A DNA stretch of 64,000 bases from Bipolaris cookei (taxonomy: Eukaryota; Ascomycota; Dothideomycetes; Pleosporales; Pleosporaceae): assembly GCA_002286855.1 (NCBI GenBank), contig NRSV01000063.1, positions 148,790-212,789 on the forward strand, read 5' to 3'. Every line of letters starts with the position of its first letter. Position 1 is the first letter of the stretch. The notes beneath the pieces were generated by a model. The model was given only the letters and a program-made list of their open reading frames with translations, was not told the origin of the DNA and made no database searches. Made by a program: the position numbers and the translations under genes. Below are positions 1-10,900 of the stretch, piece after piece.

Positions 1-2045
1 GATATTGCAAGGTTCTTAATTACGACTATGATATAGAGAAGAGTTAAAGCTAGTGCAAAGTCAAAGTACCTGTTATTCCTATCGTGACGCAGGTGTCTTT
101 TCGCTTCGCAGGGGGGGGGGAGGTTATTAGATTGAAACATACAATCACCCCTATACATCATTGCGAGAAACACCTAAGCCCTTAAATAAGTAAAACCCCA
201 CACAGAACGGAAATTTATCGTGGCGTATTAGTCCTGTTGCTTTTTGTTCTCTATTAAAGCCTCTAGCGTGGGCAAGGGGGAATGAGGGGTAAAGAGATTA
301 TTTTCTGGCCATGCAGCAGGACTGAGCTAGGTTCGGGATATCGATAACATCACTTGAGCTCTCTGCGATGTTTGACCAAGCTCACTACTAAACTTCTTTC
401 TCTCACCTCTGTCACGGAGCTAGAGTGCTAGGCTCTATCAGCCTGCGAGGACGCAGTAAACTCAAGTATCAGCCATGTGAGCAACAAGCCAAGCTTGTTG
501 TCTTGTGCCTGCCTTTTTGGCTGAGTGGTTGGCGCGTATGGCTGCATGCTTGGCTCCTCTAGGAGCCTGCCCTGACAACTTCCTTTCACTCGCTACCAAC
601 TATCTCTCCCTACAGGTGCTGCTTTGGCGCCTTACCTACCCTAGCACATCTTATATGTAGTAATACAATGGTCTAGCCTACAATAAGATGACCGCTAGCG
701 AATCCCCGCTGTCGTATGTTTTTATTTTTGCAGCTTTTAATTTTTTTGCCCGCATCACGTGCCATGTCTTGGCACCACCAACACTGGAGTACAGCACAAT
801 ATGATAGTGCAAGGATTTTGCGACATCTTTTGTCCCGAACATATATGAATGGGTGGTGAGAGATTTTTCAGAATGTAAGGAACTATCTATGACGATGTGT
901 CTTTAAAGTCTAACGCCCGACGATGCACTACGTAGTGTTGAGCCTTCAAGAGTCACAGTATAAAATGTCGCTTAGGCGCTACACAAGATATTGTTTGTAT
1001 CACTGTTATGAACTGCCTTCACATTATAACCCGCAGAACAAGGTAGCTCATGCACTCGACACCTACGCACTCCAGAAATCCCTAATGATTTTTAGCTTAT
1101 CCTGTGGTGATTTGATACTTTCTGTCAGCTACTCTCACTGTACCAGCTAATAGGAGGGCAATCTTCCGGCTGTCCAGTACATTTATCGCTGCACATGCCG
1201 CTGCCGAAGAACTAAAAATCGCTTCAGTAGGTAAAGCAGAAGCCTTTTGAATCAGGAAAACATATTTTTGTTGTTGTTACGATGTACTCATAGAAACACA
1301 AAGAGCGATCGATTGGTGGCTTCCTTAGCCACACTACTTCGATTTCTGTTCACGGGCTGACCCGGCCACTTCATAAGGACTATGCAGCATGTCGTACAGC
1401 AAAGGCTGAGGGTCATACATCCCCGACAGTCTTTAGCATGCTGGAAAAGAAATGCAAGCGCAAACGTATGTGAGAGGCTGCGCAAAGGTTGCCGATGCCT
1501 GGTAACAAGATTGTATTCGATAGAGAACTGAGCTTCTGAGCTACGTAGCTATCTATATACAGTGCTAGCTGCCCCTGCACAATCGAGTCGATAAGACCTA
1601 GTCGCTCCGGTTGTCGGTCAGAGCGCACCGAGTCTCGGCGAGACTCGGAGCTCTAGGTGGCATCCGGATTTTAGGAGCAGGCCGAGATTCCATCGAGGTA
1701 CAACACACCAACTAGGCTCTAGCCTATCACAACGTAGTATAATTAACTCATCCTGATAACCAAATCCTTAAGCTCCACTCAGCCTAAGAATTAGAGAACA
1801 AGGCAAGACACATCCCAGATGGATTTCTGACTACCTGCAAAGGTTGGCACAGTTTTTTGTGTACAGTCCTATTTTAGATCGACCCATGCCAAGGTGCTTT
1901 GCGTGCAGTGAAGAGTGTTTGGTAAATGGGACCGCTCCTACCATCTTACACTGGGCGTTTGTTTACACCACAATGCCACTGTTGCATTCATCGAGCAGCC
2001 GCTCCATTCCTTCCACATTTACATCTCAACCACACAACATCACCG
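1..2045. other. Gene-poor left flank, no gene supported
   Basis: No reading frame here has protein-like composition or plausible splice structure; the longest are 60-75 codons. It holds a run of ten G (111-120), an A-box-like string near 520 without a matching B box, and a short perfect palindrome at 1628-1648. The last ~120 nt are probably the 5' UTR and promoter of the gene that follows. It may be decayed repeat sequence, but I recognise no element. Confidence 0.5.
1628..1648. repeat. Perfect 10-bp inverted repeat with 1-nt spacer
   Basis: Arms CCGAGTCTCG (1628-1637) and CGAGACTCGG (1639-1648) are exact reverse complements around one G. The site lies in the gene-poor flank about 400 bp upstream of the first gene. 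It could be a cruciform, a dimeric protein-binding site or chance. Confidence 0.6.
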
Positions 2046-4475
2046 ATGACATCTGACAAAGGCAAGTTTTTCCTCTTAACACATGCCTCGCACCCCACTG
2101 CAGCCATGCTAACATATCCAGATAGACAGAGATTTGAACAAGTAAGAGCTTTGTGGGAAGCAGCGCGGTCGGATGAAAAAAATACAGCAGATATGGTAAG
2201 CTGGAGAGATAAACCAGTACCTCAGCAGCCGGTGAGCGCGGACCTGCTTGAGAACGGCGCCCGCAAGTTTCGTAGAAAGCTCAGTTACGGCCTCTCTCTC
2301 ATATCGAATCCTCTCTCCCAACGAAAGATCACTCCAGGACGCAATAAAGTTGAAATCAATCCATTGGCTATCACTGAGCTTTCCACAACTACCGCCATCA
2401 CTGCTGCCTCCGCATGCGATCTTCCGGCCTTACTAGCGCGCGAATCGACGTCTCTCATAAACTTTAACGACTTGAAGACAAGCCTAGCAGGACAAGCGGA
2501 TACCAATACCTCGCCCCAGAGTGACGATGCTGATATCACCCCCAAGCTACTTCCTCGCTCGCGCACGTTGAGCTTCATCCCACTGGCCATCAGCACTGAG
2601 CCTGATACACTAGCGACAAATATCAACGAATCCGTCAAGCTTTATTCTTCGGCCTTGATTTCTAAATCTGAGCTAGATTCAGTACCTTCAAAGATTCCCT
2701 CACCAAGTCCTCCGTTGTTCGAACATCGTTGCGCTAGTCCACGTCGATATCTTCACCACCATACATCCTTCAGTGCATCACAACAAACTAAATACATTGC
2801 TGCAGCTCAAGCCTTCGTCAGCCCCAACAGACGTTCACCTGCAAGAATTTCACAGCCATTACGGTCACGCACGACACCAAACCTTGTGAAGGGATCGAAT
2901 GCACGACAGAATGCAGGGTTTATAGCTACTAGGCAACCAGGACCTAAGAAACCCAATGTATCCCAAAGACCCGAGAAGCCAGCCTTACAGGAAAACATCC
3001 CTATCGGAAAGCGCATTAACACCGAGCGGTCGCAAATACAAGAGGATATGCTGAAGCCTGAATCTCTTGCAATTGCGGGAACTCTATACGACAGGAGGTC
3101 TTTTGGACCAAGCACTCCAATTATGCAGGGCAGAAGAACTAGCTTTGCAACTCCGCAAACCGCAAGCAAGCAAACGAGCTCACAACTTACTCAACACACT
3201 CCAGCCACTGCAAAGAGAACTCAACGTGAAGAGAAGACCGTACTGAAGCCGCCAAGCCGCCTTATTATGAAGCCTGATCTAGCCCCAATGCCTTCATTTC
3301 CAGACACCTCGACAGAGAGAATTTCACATAGCGTTCTTTCCTCAAAGTCAGCTTTACTACGCTCCTATACCCAAGCAGATTTGCCAAGGAAAACACTAGG
3401 TACGCCGAACGGCTTGGATGACGTTTGGCGGCCGTCTCGTACGCTTGCTATGGTAAATCATGAGGTGAGCAAACTTCCGCGCTCTAATACCTTCCATTAT
3501 CTTGGACCTCAGCCGGAAGCTGCCCCACCGGTGCCTCTTTTGCCATTGCACCACAGAAAGTTGTCCCTATCAGAGAGGGCACAGCATTTATGTATGAGTC
3601 AAGACACGCCCGTCACACTTCACCACGGAAGAATGGTATCTGATACTATCTCGTGCCAGTCAATACCCGAAGAGAATAGCGAAGAGCTGTTAAGCCATGG
3701 TTGCACAAGTATGCCACTTGAGGCTATAAAAGCCTCTTCTCCTTCAGAGACGCCCAGTTCATCAACTTTCAGTATTACAATATTTCCATCGTTGCCAGAT
3801 ACGCCTCAGCCTCCACTATTGGGAACACCGCCCGTACTAGGCATAACAACGAGATCGTCACAGGAAGTTTCACACGAGACTTTAGGAGATGTTCGGGGGC
3901 AAGAGACGCCAGAAGGTGCTGACAATAGTGTTTTCCAGGTCAAAGATTACATCCCACCGCTGTATTGGGCCGGAAGATTTCAGTCTCGGTATGATCAGTG
4001 GCGTACTGACGCTATGAACACGGAGTTGAATACTCAGTCGGGCCAGCGAGAAGGCCCGTTGAGCGAATATAGGCTCGACCAGGGAAATCTTGCCGCATGT
4101 CGCATCTTCGCGCAGCTGCATGCTCTATGTACTACTGACCAAGCAGCAGATAGTCTTTGGGTACGTGATTTCTCTTGTTTCTTCAGCTATCTACTGACTG
4201 GCTGGTTGCAGGAGTTCGAATACAAGCATCGAAAAGATCACAAGCTGCTTGGCAATCCAGCCGATCTTCCAAGAAGAGCTCCGCCTAAGCAAAGCGATAG
4301 CGAAACTGTCTTAGAGACTGGAGCTGGTACTCTTGAACGAACTTTAAGAAAACTGACTCCCCGCAAGAGTAGCCTTGTCAACCTCATGAAGGGCAAAGGA
4401 TGGAACAAATCGGATGAGATGAAGGAGAATGATACATCAGAGGAATATCGGGAAACATATTTGGGGAAGTCTTAG
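2046..4475 (+). CDS. Uncharacterised Ser/Pro-rich fungal protein
   Basis: I do not recognise this gene. The open frame runs from an ATG at 1926, but the likely start is the ATG at 2046 (unspliced 809 aa) or 2106. Most of it is disordered Ser/Thr/Pro-rich sequence with basic patches. The only compact part is near the C-terminus, around the segment DYIPPLYWAGRFQSRYDQWR, followed by a helical Gln/Ala/Leu stretch. Two introns are probable and both keep the frame: 4161-4211 (51 nt, GTACGT donor, CTGAC branch point, TGCAG acceptor), which removes 17 codons, and 2062-2103 (42 nt, GC-AG type, GCAAGT donor, CTGCAG acceptor). With both removed the product is about 778 aa. The 3' end faces the thioesterase gene (convergent). 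No function is assigned. Confidence 0.75.
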   Translation: MTSDKGKFFLLTHASHPTAAMLTYPDRQRFEQVRALWEAARSDEKNTADMVSWRDKPVPQQPVSADLLENGARKFRRKLSYGLSLISNPLSQRKITPGRNKVEINPLAITELSTTTAITAASACDLPALLARESTSLINFNDLKTSLAGQADTNTSPQSDDADITPKLLPRSRTLSFIPLAISTEPDTLATNINESVKLYSSALISKSELDSVPSKIPSPSPPLFEHRCASPRRYLHHHTSFSASQQTKYIAAAQAFVSPNRRSPARISQPLRSRTTPNLVKGSNARQNAGFIATRQPGPKKPNVSQRPEKPALQENIPIGKRINTERSQIQEDMLKPESLAIAGTLYDRRSFGPSTPIMQGRRTSFATPQTASKQTSSQLTQHTPATAKRTQREEKTVLKPPSRLIMKPDLAPMPSFPDTSTERISHSVLSSKSALLRSYTQADLPRKTLGTPNGLDDVWRPSRTLAMVNHEVSKLPRSNTFHYLGPQPEAAPPVPLLPLHHRKLSLSERAQHLCMSQDTPVTLHHGRMVSDTISCQSIPEENSEELLSHGCTSMPLEAIKASSPSETPSSSTFSITIFPSLPDTPQPPLLGTPPVLGITTRSSQEVSHETLGDVRGQETPEGADNSVFQVKDYIPPLYWAGRFQSRYDQWRTDAMNTELNTQSGQREGPLSEYRLDQGNLAACRIFAQLHALCTTDQAADSLWVRDFSCFFSYLLTGWLQEFEYKHRKDHKLLGNPADLPRRAPPKQSDSETVLETGAGTLERTLRKLTPRKSSLVNLMKGKGWNKSDEMKENDTSEEYRETYLGKS
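4161..4211 (+). other. Frame-preserving intron inside the first gene
   Basis: This 51-nt segment has a GTACGT donor, an internal CTACTGAC branch-point-like string and a TTGCAG acceptor. It is a multiple of three without an in-frame stop, so a naive translation reads through it. The encoded stretch is aromatic and hydrophobic (WVRDFSCFFSY), unlike the charged flanks, which supports removal. Confidence 0.7.
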
Positions 4476-4765
4476 ACCTCTGTACATGCCGACGAGCATG
4501 CCGAGAGTGAAATGGACTTTCCGCTTTTAACGATTGAATGGGCCATTCATTGAGAAACAGTATCTACACAAAGTTACAGTGGGTAGGGCGGCGTGATGCA
4601 GTCAAGAGTATTGAAAATATTGCTTGTGGAATTATGCAGTGAGACCGCAGTGTAACTTTAGGGGATGGTGAGCTTGGAATTCAAGTGAGCAAGGAGAAAG
4701 TGCATATCAATAACGAATGGCCAGAGGAAATATAATCTTATAGAATCATAGAAATTCTGCAATGA

Positions 4766-5659
4766 CTATTCCTCCTTTTCGCTCGGCTTAGGTGATAACT
4801 CTTCAACAATGTTGTTTGGATCCTTCCACGCTAAGGCAACATACTTGGTGTGGCTTCCTCGAGCAAAGATCTCTCCTTTGCTGTTGCTAAAGTTGATTGA
4901 TGTAAAGGCTAATGTTTTACCGACTATATCTACATTAGCAAGAATGGTTTTGTGGTTACCCAAGATAAAGATACATACACTTGTCGCATGATACTTCGGC
5001 TTTGATCAAATCTCCGACCTTGCCGCCCGAGGAGAGGTAAGTCACGTTCAGGTCAGTAGAGACGCCGGTTGCGAAGAGGCCACGAGATGCCACAGCTAGA
5101 GAACCGCCGAGATCGACTGCAAGATATCAGAAATAGACAAGTTTGAGTTAGAACTATTTAAACGTACCCATGCTGGCGATTGTTCCGCCATGGAGAATGC
5201 TCAATCGGTTCTGGGAGATGCAGATTAGCAGATGATACAACATGATATTCTAGTATGACAGCAAACGAAAGCAGGTGATAAGCATCGGTAATACCGCATA
5301 GGAGATTGTTATGAGATGCAAAGGGAGAATACTCACCGTATGTTCCTTCTTTATGTCCAGCTCAAACTTGACGCGTCCCGGGACTGCCGACGTCACTCGA
5401 AGCTGATGGACCAATTGGTAATGAGCCTTGTTCATTCAGTCAATTTGAATCCCAGAGTAAACTTACGCCGTCCAGAAGCCTTTGAAATAGTTAAGTCAAT
5501 GCTGTCGGTATACTATCTAATCGTGGGGGTGTACCTTGGCTCCAGACCCGAGTTGGCTCGGAATGATTCCCAAACCTATTGGATTGTTCAATGGCCATAA
5601 TTTTAGCATTTATCATTGATTATATCGCTTACAGATCGTACAAACTTCAGCGCCGTCAT
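4766..5659 (-). CDS. Hotdog-fold acyl-CoA thioesterase (PaaI/ACOT13-like)
   Basis: Seven exons on the minus strand: 5659-5633, 5575-5535, 5479-5467, 5402-5337, 5210-5168, 5116-4979 and 4929-4766 (492 nt, 163 aa). The spliced protein begins MTALKFVRS and carries the PaaI-family hotdog signature: a helix start with LHGGTIASMVDLGGSLA, in which HGG and the acidic residue form the active-site region, then strands containing TDLNVTYLSSG. The family hydrolyses acyl-CoA thioesters as homotetramers; the specific acyl group cannot be read here. The length is typical of ACOT13 proteins. The third exon is only 13 nt, which gene finders often miss. The gene is divergent from TFB2 across about 306 bp and convergent with the upstream unknown gene. 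Substrate class is inference; the fold is well supported. Confidence 0.9.
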
Positions 5660-5965
5660 GATCACGGTCTCGCTTCTCGGTATGCGAAGAGTGATGTTGT
5701 TGGGTCCCGCTCGGCAGTTGGCTAGGTATCTCGGAAGCTAGACAGGGGTGGAGCGGAACTGTGGGGGAGCATATTTCCGCTCATTGGGCGCGCGCGTCAC
5801 CTTACTTTCTTTGAACGACCAGCGACTTTCGACTTTCGACTCGAACAGGCTGCAGTCAGTGCAACGCACGCGTCTTGTCCACATCTCTCCCTCCTGCTCA
5901 TTGCAGTATCCGAACATGATAATACGGCGGTAAAACAACGTTAATTCTTCACCACATCCACCAAG
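5660..5965. promoter_or_regulatory. Shared divergent promoter region, thioesterase / TFB2
   Basis: These 306 bp separate the two divergent start codons and must hold both promoters and 5' UTRs. I see no clear TATA box. Its assignment as a bidirectional promoter follows from position only. Confidence 0.5.
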
Positions 5966-7512
5966 ATGTCGGCCTCGTCTTCTGCTCAGGCGCTGGAATA
6001 CCTCGAGGGTCTGCCGCTGGCCACACACAAGAAGCTGTATGAGCAGCCTTCGACAGTTCTAGCGGTATTCCGCTGCATGCTACCGCATCTTGGTAAGTAG
6101 AGGTAAATTAAATAGCGCTTGCAGAGCTAACAAGAACCTCAGCCAAGTCAATAGTCATGGCTATGCTCTACATGCCCACTCCCTTCCCCGCCGCCGATCT
6201 CGATACCTGGTTCAAATCCACTGCGCGCAAAGAGAAAGAGCGGGCGACATTTACTCTCGACCGTCTGCATATCATCACCTCAGCGCGACAGGACAATGGC
6301 ACCCTATCGTGGACACTCAATTCAGGCTTCCAACGCAGCCTCCGAAACGCCATCGAGGGCTCTGGCACCCATCGCTCTTTTGGAGTACCGGCAACAAAGG
6401 AAGAGAGTGGGAAGCGTGTCAGTATCGAGTTCTTGGACGAGTATTCGAGGTCGCAATGGGAGGGCATATTGTACTACCTTGTAAGCGGTGCGGCTGGTCT
6501 CAGCAAAGACAGCATTTCTAGAGCTGAGGTTGGTCCTGGCACCAAGAAGCTATTACATACTGGCGATCTAGTTCGCACAATACATGGTAGTCCAAGGATC
6601 ACAAAAGATGGCTTCTCTTTCGTGCTACAAGAGACGAACGCGCAGGTCTGGAGTCTGCTGATTGTCTATTTGAAGATGACGAACGAGGTAAGTATCGAAA
6701 CAGATCTTATCTGACACCGTTTAACACTATTACAGCTCGGCATGTCTGAAACCGAAGTTCTCTCGTTCCTCTTCATGCTTGGCTCTCTTGAATTGGGCCA
6801 AGATTACTCCACCTCCACCCTCTCGGCGACCCAACTCCAAATGCTCGAGGATCTCTCTGCAATGGGTCTTGTATACCGCTCCGACAGGAGTGCACGGACC
6901 TTTTACCCTACCCGGTTAGCTACAACGCTCACGTCAGACTCTGGTAGTGCCATGTCGGCCTCCTCCAACGATATTGCACAAGCAAGTACAAGCACCACCG
7001 GACCCCCAACCGCAGCAAACAAGGGCTTCATAATCATCGAGACCAATTATCGCCTCTATGCCTACACCAACAGTCTGATCCAAATCGCCATTCTCTCTCT
7101 CTTCACCAAACTCCAGCACCGCTTCCCCAACCTCGTTTCTGGAAAACTAACAAAGGAATCCGTGCATAAAGCGGTCCAAGCAGGCATCACCTCAGCACAA
7201 ATCATCTCCTACCTAACTACCTACGCCCACCCGCAGATGCAAAAAACCGTCCCTTACATCCCGCCCACCGTCATGGATCAAATCCGTCTTTGGGAATACG
7301 AGGGCGAGCGCGTGGAAACGACAACGGGTTACCTGATGCGCGAGTTTGGCTCGGACGCAGAGTATAGAGATGTTTTGAACTATGCTAGTGCTTTGGGAGT
7401 GCTGGTCTGGCAGAATGATGCTAGTAGGTGTTTTTTTGTCAGCCATGTCGAGCAGATCAGTGCGTATTTGAGGAAGAAAAAGGAGAATAGGGAGAGTGCC
7501 AGGGGGCGATAA
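5966..7512 (+). CDS. TFB2: TFIIH core subunit Tfb2 (p52)
   Basis: Three exons, 5966-6092, 6143-6687 and 6736-7512, give 482 aa, close to yeast and human p52 (about 460-510 aa). In TFIIH, Tfb2 binds and stimulates the XPB/Ssl2 ATPase and, with Tfb5, supports transcription initiation and nucleotide excision repair in the nucleus. The protein starts MSASSSAQALEYLEGLP and keeps family features: the early LYEQPSTVLAVFRCMLP stretch, a WEGILYYLVSG segment, an LGMSETEVLSFLFMLGSLE helix, and the C-terminal module that pairs with Tfb5 (LWEYEGERV, GYLMREF, then VLVWQNDASRCFFV). Introns are 50 and 48 nt with standard sites. The gene is convergent with the Aquarius gene, with 393 bp between stop codons. 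Confidence 0.95.
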
Positions 7513-7905
7513 GGGAATGGAGAAACATATATGGCGTTGAATCGTTGGCTTTGTGTAAAAATGATCTCATGAGCGTTGAGGCGTTCTTTTTATGGGCGGT
7601 TGGGGAAAATAAGTAGTCATTAGCATAGGTGATAGACAACGTTGAATTTATGGTCTTGGTATCTCTTTTCAAAATTTCCCAATCTCATGTCTATAGTCCC
7701 TTTTGATAAAATATGAAGAAAAAGAAGATCGCAATCAGAAAAAAAAACACATTATTACGCCATGCAGATGCAAAGAACACATCGGTTCTCCAAGTTCGTA
7801 CGTTTTCTTGTCAACTGAGAAACAGAAAAGAAAAACACAGAGAATCATCTCAACCACACAAGATGCAACGCGATAAAACAATACGTCTCCCTCAAATAAA
7901 TCTTA
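7513..7905. other. Convergent intergenic spacer
   Basis: A-rich sequence between the stop codons of TFB2 and the Aquarius gene. It should contain both 3' UTRs and poly(A) sites. No gene is seen. Confidence 0.6.
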
Positions 7906-10900
7906 CTACTCCTCCTCGTCTTCGCCTTCAAACTCCCCAGCAATCTCAGTAGGAATAAGCACATTCTCAGGCCTATCATCGTTTTCCTCGTCATTTACCG
8001 GATGGCTTGCACCATTCACGCCCGTCTCACCCATCTGCATCTCTGGCGCCGTACTTGGCATAACGCCGCCATTTGCCTTGATAGCTTCGACCTTTGCTTT
8101 CGTCATTTCATAAACGTACTTACCCAGGTGCTCTACATCCTGCATTTGGGCCTCGCCAGGAATGGTAGTAGCGGCCGAGTCGACAAGACGCTGCGTCTCG
8201 CCGAACATTTCGTCGGTGACAAGTTCCAATTTGTCGGGCCGTTGGAGGAGGATGTCAAAGGCGGGTTTGAGTTCGAAAACAGATTCGAAAACGGAGCGGC
8301 GGCCGAGGATATAGAGGCCTAGGCGTGCGCGAGAGAGCGCAACGGTGAGGCGTCGGATGGAGCGGAGGTAGCCTATTGAGCGAGTGCGGACGAGGGAAAG
8401 GATAATGTCTGTTTTGAAAAGCACATGTTAGTAATGTTCATGGTGAGTTTAGAGAAAAGAAGGGTAAGAACTTACAGTCGTTTTGCTCGCCCTGGTATTT
8501 GTCCACCGTAGCTACTATCCTCGGACGGCCGAACAGTGGATTGTTCTTACACTTGTGGCCTAGGACATCGTTGATCAAGCTCTTCTGGCCAGCATATGTG
8601 GTGAGGATCGATATCTTGTTCGCAGGATACCCAAGCAATCGCATGTACATGTACAAAGCGACCGCATACTCCGCTTCACCCAAGTTGATCATCCAGTGCG
8701 GTGTGGGCTGCTCTTCTCCTTTACCCTTGTAGTCTTGCACATCGATGAATTGGTACTCGTGCCTAAAACCTGGGTTCGCGATTTGGAACTCAGGATTGGA
8801 AACGACAGAAGGTAGGTTAGAGAGCGAAGGATAACGCCATTTGTAGAGCTCGGCGATGGATGCGCGGGCACGACCTTGTTGGTCGAGCATAATGGTTGGT
8901 ACGCCTAAGCGGACAAGCCGTTGGAAAAGCGACTGTTCCAGGTTGGCGTATTGACGGAATGCGAGATTTTGAATAACGGGAGAGTTTTGGAGATGATCAC
9001 CACAGAGAACTATACGCTGCAATGGAAGTTCGCCATTCTGTGGGTTTTGCAATGCAAGTGGGATGAAGTTCTCAATCTCAGTGATTTGAGCAGCTTCTTC
9101 CATGATGACATTGTCATAGTGGAACCCTAGCGATGCGATTTCTTGTCTTCGCATGGCAGCGTGTGTCGATGTCATTGCAATGATGCGGGCTTCCTTGACG
9201 AGCAGATAGTTTGCCTTGTCTCGTGGATTCCGCAGAAGCTCAAATGGACGAATGTCCTCGAGCTCTGCAAAGATCTTCTGGACATGGCGATAGCAACCCT
9301 GTGCAATATCAAGAATTTGTTGACGATCTACTGCAGGAGGAAAGAGAGGTTGCGGTGCATCTGAGAAGTAATCTTTGAATGGGAACTCAGAGATTATCTG
9401 CTCAACACTCGTTTCCCCCGATGTGATACTATCCCAGTACTGCGTCCACGCTGGTTTCACATAGACAAGATTGAAGTAATCTGCAGTCTCGCATGAGCTA
9501 CCATGGGCACCTGGTGCACCAAAGTTTTTGGCGAGACGGTCAACTTCTGACAGGTAGTACTGTCCTCTCTCAAGGAACGATTCCACTCGTCCGTGCTTGC
9601 TGTAGCTTGCATCCGTCTCGAGGTCCTCCTCACCATGACCCAACCTCAATAGGTGACGCTCGTCGATATCAAGCGCCACAATCTTCTGGAACAGCTGGTT
9701 AAGCGCCTGGTTGCTGTGTGCAACAAGCAAGGTCCGCTGGTCCGGGAAGTTATGATATAGATTGGATATAATCTGGGTCGCAACGTCCGTCTTGCCGGTG
9801 CCTGGTGGTCCGAGCACCACTGTTAGTCCCGGCTGAGTTCCCGAAGTGATAGCGTCAACTTGGGCAGGTGTGAATCGGACTTTGTTCAGCTTTGGCGCAT
9901 CTGCAGGATATGGACCCATGTTTGGTGGCTTGTACGAGCATACGCGAACCAATTCCTGCACAGGTTGTGCAACCTCAGCCTGGTCCCGACGCCGCTTTTT
10001 GGACGCTCGTGGTGGTGCAACCTCTGGTTCCGCTGCAACAGGGAACTCTAAAAGGTATGGAGGCTCGACAGGTGGATGCGCTTCCTCGTGGGGTTCAACG
10101 GATTTACCGGGAAATGACTGAACCAGGTGCTCCCAGTCCAAAAAGGTATCGCGGAAGTCAATCTTATTTAGCCGATTAGGGAGTCGCTTGTAGGTTGCAG
10201 ATGCAGGATCACCATAGCCCAAAAAGACCTCTTGCAGCCAAGATGGTGCTGGGATGTTCGAGAGAGTCAGGCGCTTGATGGACTCTAGGATTGGCAAAAA
10301 GTTGTTCTCTCGTCCTTTTCGGCGAACAATGAGATTGGTTTGCTCGTAGATATTGGGCGCTCCTTTAGCGGTTTGGTCCATATCGGCATGGTACTGCTTT
10401 GCGTCGATGTTGACAAGGAGCCGTCGTTGTCGTACCCTTGGCCCAAAACCATCGTCACGGGCTTGTTCTCTTAGTGGTCGTCCCTTGTCGTCCAAAACTT
10501 GAACCACCTGGGCACATCTCATCCGACGCAGACCAATCTCTTCTCCACTGCTGACATCCCCATGGTCACCGTTTCGCATGGGCATGTCGTCTTTTCCCTC
10601 AACGGCAAGGAGAAAGACTACATCATCTGGTCGGAGCTGTTCCCAATCCCGCCGTACTGGATACTGAAGGCGACTGACGTCGAGTATGATTTCTGCTCGA
10701 ACATAAGCGGGGTGCTCTTCTCCAACTTTTGATGGTGCTACATCAACAATGGCAGGCTTCATGATGGGCAGTGACATTTTTGATACACCGGTGAACTTGG
10801 TGTTGATGCCTCTGCCTTTTGGTTTGACGCGTTTTACGACATCCTCCATGTCTTTGCGAATACCATAGAACGACTCAGCCCGATACAAGATAAATGATCT

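Noticed and set aside
515..580. tRNA-like stretch with an A-box match (TGGCTGAGTGG)
   Set aside because: No B box, no acceptor-stem pairing and no cloverleaf; at best a fragment.
9846..10179. Overlapping plus-strand frames inside the Aquarius gene
   Set aside because: Antisense to conserved helicase coding sequence; explained by codon bias on the opposite strand.
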